A stretch of 56,553 bases of DNA from QFOX01 sp033763655 (GTDB lineage: Bacteria; Pseudomonadota; Alphaproteobacteria; Rickettsiales; UBA3002): NCBI GenBank assembly GCA_033763655.1, contig JANRKD010000016.1, positions 1 to 56,553 of the forward strand, written 5' to 3'. Position 1 is the stretch's first letter. Each line of letters opens with the position of its first letter. Both the position numbers and the translations under genes were made by a program. The notes under the pieces were generated by a model. That model searched no databases. It worked only from the letters and a program-made list of their open reading frames with translations, and was not told where the DNA came from. This document shows, one piece after another, positions 41,170 through 49,502 of this stretch.

Positions 41170-43133
41170 CAGCGATTTACCGTATAAAACAGCCAGCTGA
41201 CGAGCACCAGCAGGCCGGCAATCATCGCGAAGGCATAGTGATAGAGGAAGCCGGTCTGCACCCGTGCGCTCTGGCGCGCGACAGCACGGCTGAGGAATGC
41301 TGCGCCATTGGGTCCGAGATTGTCGATGATGCGGGTATCGACCATGCGCCACAGCCACTGCCCGCCCATAATGGCGCGGCGCACGAACAGCCAGTCATAC
41401 AGCTCGTCGAAATACCATTTGTTGAGCAGGAAGCGGTAGATGCTCTGAAAGCGCATTTTGAGCAGCACCGGCAGTTCCGGACGACGGATATAGAACAGGT
41501 AGGCTAGGCTGATGCCGCTTACCCCTGCAATCAGCGGCGCATGGTGAATCAGGAACGGCGCATGATGCTCCTGCCCATGCGCATCTGCAGGCGCAAGAAT
41601 CGTAATCGCACCATTCCAGAAATGAAGCGAAGGGTCGAGCATCCCCCAGACATAAAAGCCAATCGCGCCCGCAAACAGCGCGCCCAGCACCAGCGGCACC
41701 AGCGGCAGAAGCATAATGCGCGGCGATTCGTGGACATGCTCCATCGTGTGTTTATCCGCACGTGGTGTACCGTGGAACGTCATAAACAGTAAGCGCCACG
41801 AATAGAACGCGGTCATCAGCGCCGCCGCAATCCCAAGCGCGAAAGCGATATCGCCCTGCGGCGTCTGCGCATTGTAGGCGGCTTCGAGAATCCCGTCCTT
41901 CGAGAAGAACCCAGCGAACAGCGGAATCCCCGCCAGCGCCAGCGAGCCAATCCACATAAACGCGTAGGTGTAGGGAATCTTGCGCCAGATGCCGCCCATT
42001 TTGCGCATGTCCTGCTCGCCGCTCATGGCGTGGATGACCGAACCCGCGCCAAGGAACAGCAGCGCCTTAAAGAAGCCATGGGTGAAGAGGTGGAAAATCG
42101 CCGCGTTATAGGCCGACACACCGCAGGCAAAGAACATATAGCCCAACTGCGAGCAGGTGGAATAGGCAATCACGCGCTTGATGTCGTTCTGCACAAGGCC
42201 AATGGTCGCGGCGAAAAAGGCCGTAATCGCCCCGACATAGGTGACAACCATCAGCGCCGTCGGCGCCAGTTCGAACAGCGGCGAGCAGCGCGCGAGCATG
42301 AACACGCCTGCGGTCACCATCGTCGCCGCGTGGATGAGTGCGGAAACCGGCGTTGGCCCCTCCATCGCGTCGGGCAGCCACGTATGCAGCAGGAATTGCG
42401 CGGATTTCCCCATCGCGCCCATGAACAGCAGCAGGCCGATCGTATCCATCACCGGCAGCGAGAAGCCGAGAATCACCCAGCTTGCCTGCGGGTTCTGTTC
42501 ATGGAAAGCGGTGGCATGGCTGAACACCGTTTCAAAATCCACCGCGCCGAAGGTGAAGAAAATCGCCGCAATCCCAAGCGCAAAGCCAAAATCGCCGACA
42601 CGGTTGACGATAAACGCCTTCATCGCCGCCGCATTCGCTGTCGGTTTTTTGAACCAGAAGCCAATCAGCAGGTAGGAGCACAGCCCCACCCCCTCCCAGC
42701 CGAAAAAGAGCTGCACGAAATTATCCGCCGTCACCAGCATCAGCATGCTGAAGGTGAACAGCGAGAGATAGGCCATGAAGCGTGGTTTATGGTCGTCGTG
42801 GCTCATGTAGCCGACAGAATAAATATGCACAATCGCCGCCACCCAGGTGACGAGCAGCAGCATCACCGCCGTCAGCGCATCGACCCTGAGCGCCCACTGC
42901 GCAATAAAATCCCCCGAGACGATAAACGGCATCAGCGGCACCAGATGGCTGACGCCACTGCCTGTCACCTGCATGAAAATCAGCAGTGCCAGCGCGGCAC
43001 TCAGCACCATCGGCAGGCAGGTGACCAGTTGCGCGCGGCGATCGCCAATACTGCGCACGAACAGGCCGCTCACCAGCGCCCCGAAGAGCGGCAGGAACAC
43101 ACAGGCAAGAATCATCAGGTTCAGCGGCAGCAT
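41169..43133 (-). CDS. nuoL: NADH-quinone oxidoreductase subunit L
   Basis: 654 residues, about 16 membrane helices plus the long lateral helix near the C-terminus. It has FFGWEGVGLCSYLLIGFW, SAQFLLHTWLPDAMEGPTPVS and IPLFAGFFSKDGILE. A His-rich loop (DAHGQEHHAPFLIHHAP, about 530-548) lies before the last helices. This is the distal proton-pumping subunit. Confidence 0.98.
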   Translation of the reverse strand: MLPLNLMILACVFLPLFGALVSGLFVRSIGDRRAQLVTCLPMVLSAALALLIFMQVTGSGVSHLVPLMPFIVSGDFIAQWALRVDALTAVMLLLVTWVAAIVHIYSVGYMSHDDHKPRFMAYLSLFTFSMLMLVTADNFVQLFFGWEGVGLCSYLLIGFWFKKPTANAAAMKAFIVNRVGDFGFALGIAAIFFTFGAVDFETVFSHATAFHEQNPQASWVILGFSLPVMDTIGLLLFMGAMGKSAQFLLHTWLPDAMEGPTPVSALIHAATMVTAGVFMLARCSPLFELAPTALMVVTYVGAITAFFAATIGLVQNDIKRVIAYSTCSQLGYMFFACGVSAYNAAIFHLFTHGFFKALLFLGAGSVIHAMSGEQDMRKMGGIWRKIPYTYAFMWIGSLALAGIPLFAGFFSKDGILEAAYNAQTPQGDIAFALGIAAALMTAFYSWRLLFMTFHGTPRADKHTMEHVHESPRIMLLPLVPLVLGALFAGAIGFYVWGMLDPSLHFWNGAITILAPADAHGQEHHAPFLIHHAPLIAGVSGISLAYLFYIRRPELPVLLKMRFQSIYRFLLNKWYFDELYDWLFVRRAIMGGQWLWRMVDTRIIDNLGPNGAAFLSRAVARQSARVQTGFLYHYAFAMIAGLLVLVSWLFYTVNR

Positions 43134-43140
43134 CGGCTCG

Positions 43141-43467
43141 TTATCCCTTCAGCGATGAAATATCTTCGACATCGATCGTGCCGCGATTGCGGAAATAGGC
43201 GACCAGAATCGCAAGCCCAATCGCCGCTTCCGCCGCCGCAACGGTCAGCACGAACACCGTGAACACCTGACCACCGAGATCGCCCAACTTCACCGAAAAC
43301 GCGACAAAATTGATATTCACCGCCAGCAGCATCAGCTCGATCGACATCAGCAGGGTGATGATGTTTTTACGGTTGAGGAAAATCCCCGCCACCCCCGTCA
43401 CGAACAGCAGCGTCGCCAGCATGACATAATGGCCGATGGTGATGGAGCCATAAAGCGCGTGTTCCAC
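43141..43467 (-). CDS. nuoK: NADH-quinone oxidoreductase subunit K
   Basis: 108 residues, three membrane helices with the conserved acidic residues in LLMSIELMLLAVNINFVAF and VAAAEAAIGLAILVAYFRNRG. It starts at GTG 43467, sharing a base with the nuoJ stop codon. Family length is about 100. Confidence 0.97.
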   Translation of the reverse strand: MEHALYGSITIGHYVMLATLLFVTGVAGIFLNRKNIITLLMSIELMLLAVNINFVAFSVKLGDLGGQVFTVFVLTVAAAEAAIGLAILVAYFRNRGTIDVEDISSLKG

Positions 43468-44087
43468 TAGATGCCCTCCCCGGGTTTGACATTGACCAGC
43501 GCCACCGACTGCGCGCGGGTGCGGGCCAGTTGCTTTACGATGTTCTGACGCCGCACCCCGAGGCGCTCGCGGTGCGTAATCACAATCGCGCCAATCATCG
43601 CCACCAGCAGGATAATCCCCGCCAGCTGGAAGGCGATGAGGTAATCGGTATAGAGCACGCGGCCAATCGCCTGTGTGTTGCCGACCGTCAGCACATCCGG
43701 AATCGGGTTTGCCGCCACCGCCAGCGGTGCAGGCGTCAGGATGGAGCCATAAAGCAACGCTGCCAGCTCCGCAAACAGGAGCGCCGCCACACTCACCCCC
43801 AGCGGCAGGTGGGAAGCAAACCCGCCGCGCAGTTTTTCAAAGTTGATATTGAGCATCATCACGACAAACAGGAACAGCACCGCCACCGCGCCGACATAGA
43901 CAATCACCAGCGTCATCGCGATATATTCCGCCCCCAGCAGCACGAACAGCCCCGCCGCGTTAAAGAAGCCAAGAATCAGGAAAAACACCGAATGCACCGG
44001 GTTTTTCGCCGTAATCACGGCCAGCGCCGCCAGCATCAGCACGCTGGCAAAGACATAAAACAGGATACTGGTCACATCGGCGGTCAT
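43467..44087 (-). CDS. nuoJ: NADH-quinone oxidoreductase subunit J
   Basis: 206 residues, five membrane helices with VHSVFFLILGFFNAAGLFVLLGAEYIAMTLVIVYVGAVAVLFLFVVMML in order (abbreviated: HSVFFLILGF, GAEYIAM, VYVGAVAVLFLFVV), the conserved alpha-helical core. The gap to nuoI, normally a few bases, here holds a 351-bp inserted element; nuoJ must be transcribed through it or from a new promoter. Confidence 0.97.
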   Translation of the reverse strand: MTADVTSILFYVFASVLMLAALAVITAKNPVHSVFFLILGFFNAAGLFVLLGAEYIAMTLVIVYVGAVAVLFLFVVMMLNINFEKLRGGFASHLPLGVSVAALLFAELAALLYGSILTPAPLAVAANPIPDVLTVGNTQAIGRVLYTDYLIAFQLAGIILLVAMIGAIVITHRERLGVRRQNIVKQLARTRAQSVALVNVKPGEGI

Positions 44088-44100
44088 TTATTTTCCATTT

Positions 44101-44134
44101 TTTGTCATGCCAGCGAAGGCTGGCATCCAGTTAT
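44101..44134 (-). repeat. terminal inverted repeat, left end of the GIY-YIG element
   Basis: 34 bp, identical to the reverse complement of 44418-44451. Each copy holds a hairpin ATGCCAGC-GAAG-GCTGGCAT. Read on the minus strand, this copy encodes the last residues (TGCQPSLA) and the stop codon of the nuclease. Confidence 0.9.
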
Positions 44135-44413
44135 TTCATTGTATAAATCTACCCACTCTAAATTCACAGATTGAATTAAATTCATTTTCCACTCACGCTT
44201 CCACGCTTGAATATTTTTCTCGCGTTTAATCGCTTCATTTACATCGCTGTGTTGCTCGTACCAAACCAGCATTTTTAATCCATATTTTTTTGTAAAACCT
44301 TCAACTATCCCACTCCGATGTTCATAAACCCTTCGCACCAAGTCATTTGTCATTCCCGTGTAAAGCGTTCCGTTCCTTTTGTTTGTCATGATGTAGACGT
44401 AGTATGTTTTCAT
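44105..44413 (-). CDS. GIY-YIG family nuclease
   Basis: 102 residues, a single-domain nuclease of the YhbQ/UvrC N-terminal type. It has YYVYIMTNKRNGTLYTGMTN (the GIY-YIG motif appears as YVY and YTG), the catalytic Arg in DLVRRVYEHRSG, and the metal-binding Glu in AIKREKNIQAWKREWK. It is complete but its C-terminal tail is encoded by the left terminal repeat. The gene is AT-rich, lacks a clear Shine-Dalgarno, and begins 4 nt inside the right repeat. It would make single-strand nicks or breaks; the DNA target is unknown. Mobile-element biology is inferred from its position. Confidence 0.88.
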   Translation of the reverse strand: MKTYYVYIMTNKRNGTLYTGMTNDLVRRVYEHRSGIVEGFTKKYGLKMLVWYEQHSDVNEAIKREKNIQAWKREWKMNLIQSVNLEWVDLYNEITGCQPSLA

Positions 44414-44417
44414 AAAT

Positions 44418-44451
44418 ATAACTGGATGCCAGCCTTCGCTGGCATGACAAA
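44418..44451 (+). repeat. terminal inverted repeat, right end of the GIY-YIG element
   Basis: 34 bp, perfect inverse of 44101-44134. It lies directly before the nuclease ATG and 6 nt from the nuoI stop codon; its hairpin would sit between nuoI and the nuclease on the nuo transcript. Confidence 0.9.
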
Positions 44452-44457
44452 CCCGGT

Positions 44458-44949
44458 TTAACGGTAGGGCGCATCGGCCTTCAGGTTGGCGGCGATAGCC
44501 GGTTCCCAGCGGTCGCCATTTTCCAGAAGCTTTTGCTTGTCGTAGAATAATTCCTCGCGGGTTTCGACCGCGTATTCAAAATTCGGGCCTTCGACAATGG
44601 CATCCACCGGGCAAGCCTCCTGACAGAAGCCGCAATAGATGCATTTGGTCATGTCGATATCGTAGCGCGTGGTGCGGCGCGAGCCATCGTCGCGCGTTTC
44701 GGCCTCGATGGTGATCGCCTGCGCCGGGCAGATTGCCTCGCACAGCTTGCAGGCGATGCAGCGTTCCTCGCCGTTGGCGTAACGGCGCAGCGCGTGTTCA
44801 CCACGAAAGCGCGGGCTGAGCGGGCCTTTTTCGTGCGGGTAGTTAATCGTCACCGACGGGCGCAGGAAGAAATACTTCAGCGTCGTCGCCATGCCCGAAA
44901 GCAATTCGGCAAGCAGAAACGAGCGGGTGAAACGTGAGAGCGCGGCCAT
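44458..44949 (-). CDS. nuoI: NADH-quinone oxidoreductase subunit I
   Basis: 163 residues with two 4Fe-4S ferredoxin motifs, CIACKLCEAICPAQAI and CIYCGFCQEACPVDAI, which carry clusters N6a and N6b. It is a peripheral-arm subunit next to nuoH. The gap after it holds the palindrome-ended element. Confidence 0.98.
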   Translation of the reverse strand: MAALSRFTRSFLLAELLSGMATTLKYFFLRPSVTINYPHEKGPLSPRFRGEHALRRYANGEERCIACKLCEAICPAQAITIEAETRDDGSRRTTRYDIDMTKCIYCGFCQEACPVDAIVEGPNFEYAVETREELFYDKQKLLENGDRWEPAIAANLKADAPYR

Positions 44950-44952
44950 GGA

Positions 44953-46008
44953 TTAACTCGGCAGTTGATGGGTGTAAACAAGGTAACCTGCGGTGAGCAC
45001 CACCCACAGCAGCGACAACGGCAGAAAGATTTTCCAGCCCAGGCGCATCAGCTGGTCGTAGCGGTAGCGCGGGAAGGTTGCCCGCACCCACAGGAACACA
45101 AACAGGCAAGCGCAGATTTTAAGAATGAACCAGATGCCTGCAGGCACAAAGCTAAGGAAATCGCCTGCAAACGGCGATTGCCAGCCGCCAAGGAACAATG
45201 TCGTCGTCATCGCCGACATTAAAATCATGTTGATGTATTCCCCGAGGAAAAACAGCGCAAAGCTCATTGAGGAATATTCGACGTTATACCCCGCCACCAA
45301 CTCGCCTTCGGCCTCGGGTAAATCGAACGGCAGGCGGTTGGTTTCGGCAAGCCCCGAAATGAAGAAAATAACGAACATCGGCAGCAGCGGGAAACCGCCG
45401 GAGAAAACATTAAATGCAAACCAATGCCCGATGCCGCCTGCCTGCGCCGCCACGATGGCGTTGAGGTTGAGCGAACCGACCATCAGCAGCACGGTGATAA
45501 TGACAAAGCCAATCGACACTTCGTAGGAAATCATCTGCGCACTGCTGCGGATAGCGCCAAGAAACGCATATTTCGAGTTACTCGCCCAGCCCGAGATGAT
45601 GATGCCATAGACCCCGAGCGACGACATCGCGAACAAATACAGCACGCCGACATTGAGGTCGGCCACCACAAACTCGCGCGAGAACGGAATCACCGCCCAG
45701 CCCACCAGCGCGAGCACAAACGTAATCATCGGCGCGAGCAGGAACATGACTTTGTTCGCTCTGGTCGGGATGATGGTTTCTTTCAAAAACAGCTTCAGCC
45801 CATCCGCAAACGGTTGGAGCAGCCCGAACGGCCCGACCACATTCGGCCCACGGCGCAATTGCATCGCCGCAATCACCTTGCGCTCGGCGTAGGTCAGCAT
45901 CGCCATGCCGATCAGCAGCGGCATCGTAATCAGCAGAATTTTGCCGATAATCAACACCGTTGGCAACAGGGCGTTCAGCCAGAGTTCACTGTTCAAAAAT
46001 TCGCTCAT
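44953..46008 (-). CDS. nuoH: NADH-quinone oxidoreductase subunit H
   Basis: 351 residues, eight membrane helices. It has YAERKVIAAMQLRRGPNVVGPFGLLQPFADGLKLF in order (abbreviated: ERKVIAAMQLRRGPN), NRLPFDLPEAEGELVAGYN and WVRATFPRYRYDQLMRLGWK. It forms part of the quinone chamber. ATG 46008 overlaps the nuoG stop by 4 nt (ATGA). Confidence 0.98.
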   Translation of the reverse strand: MSEFLNSELWLNALLPTVLIIGKILLITMPLLIGMAMLTYAERKVIAAMQLRRGPNVVGPFGLLQPFADGLKLFLKETIIPTRANKVMFLLAPMITFVLALVGWAVIPFSREFVVADLNVGVLYLFAMSSLGVYGIIISGWASNSKYAFLGAIRSSAQMISYEVSIGFVIITVLLMVGSLNLNAIVAAQAGGIGHWFAFNVFSGGFPLLPMFVIFFISGLAETNRLPFDLPEAEGELVAGYNVEYSSMSFALFFLGEYINMILMSAMTTTLFLGGWQSPFAGDFLSFVPAGIWFILKICACLFVFLWVRATFPRYRYDQLMRLGWKIFLPLSLLWVVLTAGYLVYTHQLPS

Positions 46009-48065
46009 GCCGCTTTTTCCTCCCGCGTTGCGCGCAGACTTTCGGTGCATTGCGCCATTGTCTTGCTGCTACGGCTGATGGGATCACTCATGTAGAAATT
46101 ATGGATCGGATAGTCAAACGTCTCGGCCTTAATGGCAGGTTTTGTATCCGTTTGCACTTTCCATGTGGCCGCCACGCGCGCATCCATCACCGCGAAGCTC
46201 GCGAACTCACCGATAATGCGCGCCCGCAACTGCGCCTGCGTTGCATAGGCCGGTTTTTTGCCAAGCTTCGCCGCCAGTGCCGCCACAATCTGCCAGTCCT
46301 CGCGCGCCTGTCCGGGCGGGAAAATGGCGCGGCGCGTTTCCTGCACGCGGCCTTCGGTGTTGACATAGAGCGCGTTCTTCTCGGTGTAGGCCGCGCCCGG
46401 CAGCACCACATCCGCACGGTGGGCGCCGATGTCGCCGTGGTGCCCCTGATAGACCACGAACGCCCCGCCGAAATACCCCATATCGATTTCATCGACCCCG
46501 AGCAGATAAACCAGCTTAACGGCCTTTTTAGCGACCGCTTCGATGATGCCCGCCATATCATGGCCTTTGGCCTGCGGCACAAAACCAATATCGAGCGCAC
46601 CGACGCGCGCCGCCGCATGATGCAGCATGTTAAAGCCGTTCCAGCCTTCGCGCACGACCTTGCACGTATCGGCAATCGCTTTTGCGGCTTTGAGAATTTC
46701 CGCGCCGTCGCCGCGTGCTAACGCGCCCGCACCGAGGACAATGACCGGGTTTTTCGCATTCTTCAGCGCCTCGGCCACCGGGTGCTTACCCGCAGCAATT
46801 TCCGCCAGCACTTGCGGATTCTCACCCAATTGCTGCACCGGAAAAGTGAGGTCGAACGCCGCGCCGACATTGAAGGCCTGCATGCCGTTGGCAAGGTAAG
46901 CCTTGCGCAGGCGTGTGTTGACCAGCGGCGCTTCATGGCGCGGGTTGGTGCCGATGAACAGCGCCACATCTGCCTTTTCAAGGTTGGCAATCCCGGTATT
47001 CATCAGGTAGCTGGCGCGGTCGGCCACATCAATCTTCGCGCCATCCTGACGGCATTCCAGATGCGGCGATCCAAGCGCCTTCATCAGGTCTTTCAGCGTT
47101 ACCATCGCCTCGACATCCATCAGGTTGCCTGCAATCGCGGCGATCTCGGAAGGCTTCGCCGCTTTCATTTTTTCCGCGACGAGGCCAAGCGCCTCCTCCC
47201 AATCGACTTCAACCAGTTTACCGTCTTTACGCACATACGGGCGGTCGAGCCGTTGCGTTTTTAGGCCATCGCACGCAAAGCGCGCTTTATCGGCGAGCCA
47301 TTCCTCGTTCACTTCCTCGTTCAGGCGCGGCAGGATGCGCAGCACCACCTCCCCGCGCGCATCGATGCGGATATTACTGCCGACCGCGTCGAGCACGTCG
47401 ATAGATTCAGTTTTGCTCAGCTCCCAAGGCCGCGCGTTAAAGGCGTAGGGCTTGCTGGTCAGCGCGCCGACCGGGCATAAATCAATGATGTTGCCGGAAA
47501 GCTCGCTGGTGAGCGCACGTGCGAGGTAGCTGGTAATTTCCATATGCTCCCCGCGCCCGAGCGCGCCGATTTCGGGCACGCCCGCCACTTCATCGACAAA
47601 GCGCACACAGCGCGTGCAGTGGATGCAGCGGGTCATCGTGGTTTTTACCAGCGGCCCCATGTTCTTTTCTTCGACCGCGCGCTTAGGGTCGTGGTAACGG
47701 CTTGTTCCCTTGCCATAGGCCATGGCTTCGTCCTGCAGGTCGCACTCGCCGCCCTGATCGCAGATCGGGCAATCGAGCGGGTGGTTGATGAGCAAAAACT
47801 CCATCACCCCTTCGCGGGCTTTTTTTACCATCGGCGTGTTGGTGAACACTTCCATATTCGGCGCGGCGGGAAGGGCGCAGCTGGCCTGCGGCTTCGGCGG
47901 GCCGGGCTTCACTTCCACGAGGCACATGCGGCAGTTGCCTGCAATTTTCAGCCGGTCATGGTAGCAGAAACGCGGAATCTCCACGCCCTCACGGTCACAG
48001 ACCTGAATGACCGATTCCCCGGCGTTAAACTCAACTTCGCGTCCGTCTAATTTCATTGTTGGCAT
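46005..48065 (-). CDS. nuoG: NADH-quinone oxidoreductase subunit G
   Basis: 686 residues. N-terminal 2Fe-2S domain (CDREGVEIPRFCYHDRLKIAGNCRMCLVEV, shown in part as GNCRMC), the His-ligated 4Fe-4S site, CPICDQGGECDLQD and CIHCTRCVRF, then a molybdopterin-oxidoreductase-like domain that has lost its cofactor. Peripheral arm. The gap upstream to nuoF (149 nt) holds paired palindromes. Confidence 0.98.
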   Translation of the reverse strand: MPTMKLDGREVEFNAGESVIQVCDREGVEIPRFCYHDRLKIAGNCRMCLVEVKPGPPKPQASCALPAAPNMEVFTNTPMVKKAREGVMEFLLINHPLDCPICDQGGECDLQDEAMAYGKGTSRYHDPKRAVEEKNMGPLVKTTMTRCIHCTRCVRFVDEVAGVPEIGALGRGEHMEITSYLARALTSELSGNIIDLCPVGALTSKPYAFNARPWELSKTESIDVLDAVGSNIRIDARGEVVLRILPRLNEEVNEEWLADKARFACDGLKTQRLDRPYVRKDGKLVEVDWEEALGLVAEKMKAAKPSEIAAIAGNLMDVEAMVTLKDLMKALGSPHLECRQDGAKIDVADRASYLMNTGIANLEKADVALFIGTNPRHEAPLVNTRLRKAYLANGMQAFNVGAAFDLTFPVQQLGENPQVLAEIAAGKHPVAEALKNAKNPVIVLGAGALARGDGAEILKAAKAIADTCKVVREGWNGFNMLHHAAARVGALDIGFVPQAKGHDMAGIIEAVAKKAVKLVYLLGVDEIDMGYFGGAFVVYQGHHGDIGAHRADVVLPGAAYTEKNALYVNTEGRVQETRRAIFPPGQAREDWQIVAALAAKLGKKPAYATQAQLRARIIGEFASFAVMDARVAATWKVQTDTKPAIKAETFDYPIHNFYMSDPISRSSKTMAQCTESLRATREEKAA

Positions 48066-48090
48066 ATTCTCAGACTCTCACTCTTATTTT

Positions 48091-48117
48091 CGTCATTCCC
48101 GCGAAGGCGGGAATCTT
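48091..48117 (+). repeat. palindromic unit, left of a pair between nuoF and nuoG
   Basis: CGTCATTCCCGC-GAAG-GCGGGAATCTT-type hairpin. The inverted partner is at 48156-48182 (26 of 27 matches); 38 nt lie between. Confidence 0.85.
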
Positions 48118-48155
48118 CTCTTTCTTCAACACCACAATCCGTCACGCCGTTTTTT

Positions 48156-48182
48156 AAGATTCCCGCCTGCGCGGGAATGACG
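48156..48182 (-). repeat. palindromic unit, right of the pair between nuoF and nuoG
   Basis: Reverse complement of 48091-48117 with a single mismatch in the loop (GCAG for GAAG). The pair makes a 92-bp unit with inverted ends like the GIY-YIG element, but holds no gene. Confidence 0.85.
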
Positions 48183-48214
48183 CGTGGAGAGGGTTTTGAG
48201 CTTGACTGTTGGCA

Positions 48215-49501
48215 TCACGCCACCCTCGCCTGTTTCGCGGTGAATTCATCCATCCGGCGCTCGATTTCGGGGCGGAAGTGGCGCACGAGGCCCTGCACCG
48301 GCCACGCCGCCGCATCGCCCAGCGCGCAAATCGTGTGGCCCTCGATGCGGCCCGCCACATCGAGCATATGGTCGATATCCGCGCGCGTCGCGTTACCCAC
48401 CACCATGCGCTCCATTTGCCGCCAGAGCCAGCCGGTGCCTTCGCGGCACGGCGTACACTGGCCGCAGCTTTCATGCATGTAGAATTTGCTCAGGCGGGCG
48501 ATCGCCTTCACCACGTCGGTCGATTTATCCATCACGATGACTGCCGCCGTCCCCAGCCCCGAACGCACTTCACGCAGCGCGTCGAAATCCATCAACACCG
48601 TATCGCAGGTGGCTTTGGGCAGCAGCGGCACCGAGGAACCGCCCGGAATAATCGCCAGCAGATTGTCCCAGCCGCCACGCACGCCGCCTGCGTGTTTTTC
48701 GATGAGTTCGCGCAGCGGGATGCTCATCGATTCCTCGACATTGCACGGCGTATTGACATGCCCCGAGATGGAGAAAATTTTAGTGCCCGCGTTATTAGGG
48801 CGGCCAAAGCTTGCAAACCAGCTCGCGCCGCGCCGCAGGATGGTGGGCACCACCGCGATCGACTCCACGTTGTTCACCGTCGTCGGGCAACCCCACACGC
48901 CCATGGCGGCAGGGAATGGCGGTTTCAGGCGCGGCTGGCCCTTTTTGCCTTCGAGCGATTCAATCAGCGCGGTTTCCTCACCGCAGATATAGGCGCCCGC
49001 ACCGCGATGGACGAACACGTCGAAATCATAACCCGAACCGCAGGCGTTTTTGCCGAGGAGGCCCGCATCATACGCCTCGGCGACGGCCTTTTCGAGGCAG
49101 TGATATTCATGGCCGAACTCGCCACGGATATAGATATAGGCCGCGACCGCGCCAATCGCGAAGCCGCCAATCAGGCAACCTTCGACCAGCTTATGCGGGT
49201 CGTTGCGCATAATCTCGCGGTCTTTGCAGGTGCCCGGTTCGGATTCGTCGGCATTGACCACGAGGTAGGCCGGGCGCCCGTCCGAAACTTTGGGCATGAA
49301 GCTCCATTTCATGCCGGTCGAAAACCCTGCGCCGCCGCGCCCGCGCAGGCCCGAAGCCTTCACCTCCTCGATGATTTTATCGCGCCCCCACGAAAGAATG
49401 TCTTTCGTCGTGCTCCAATCCCCGCGCGATTTCGCGCCTTTCAGCCCCGCATCCTGCAGGCCGTAAAGATTCGTAAAAATGCGGTCTTTATCGTGCAACA
49501 T
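48215..49501 (-). CDS. nuoF: NADH-quinone oxidoreductase subunit F
   Basis: 428 residues: the FMN/NADH site GRGGAGFSTGMKWSFMP, YICGEETALIESLEGKKGQPR, and the 4Fe-4S ligands ESCGQCTPCREGTGWLW with a later Cys. It accepts electrons from NADH. The last codons are followed after 149 nt by nuoG. Confidence 0.98.
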   Translation of the reverse strand: MLHDKDRIFTNLYGLQDAGLKGAKSRGDWSTTKDILSWGRDKIIEEVKASGLRGRGGAGFSTGMKWSFMPKVSDGRPAYLVVNADESEPGTCKDREIMRNDPHKLVEGCLIGGFAIGAVAAYIYIRGEFGHEYHCLEKAVAEAYDAGLLGKNACGSGYDFDVFVHRGAGAYICGEETALIESLEGKKGQPRLKPPFPAAMGVWGCPTTVNNVESIAVVPTILRRGASWFASFGRPNNAGTKIFSISGHVNTPCNVEESMSIPLRELIEKHAGGVRGGWDNLLAIIPGGSSVPLLPKATCDTVLMDFDALREVRSGLGTAAVIVMDKSTDVVKAIARLSKFYMHESCGQCTPCREGTGWLWRQMERMVVGNATRADIDHMLDVAGRIEGHTICALGDAAAWPVQGLVRHFRPEIERRMDEFTAKQARVA

Positions 49502-49502
49502 A

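Larger units (their letters stand above)
44101..44451 (-). mobile_element. 351-bp palindrome-ended element with GIY-YIG nuclease, inside the nuo operon
   Basis: Perfect 34-bp inverted ends (44101-44134, 44418-44451) enclose one small nuclease gene and nothing else. It separates nuoI from nuoJ. The hairpin ends resemble the dispersed type A repeat at 30.6 and 55.9 kb. It has no transposase; the encoded nuclease may be what moves or spreads it. AT content is higher than in the flanking nuo genes, a sign of separate origin. No clear target duplication is seen at the ends. Confidence 0.75.

Noticed and set aside
42030..43262. 410-codon plus-strand frame opposite nuoL
   Set aside because: Shadow of nuoL; low-complexity Arg/His/Gln.
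44101..44451. CRISPR array or insertion sequence with transposase
   Set aside because: Only two inverted, not direct, repeats and no transposase; the element is best described as a palindrome-ended unit with a nuclease.
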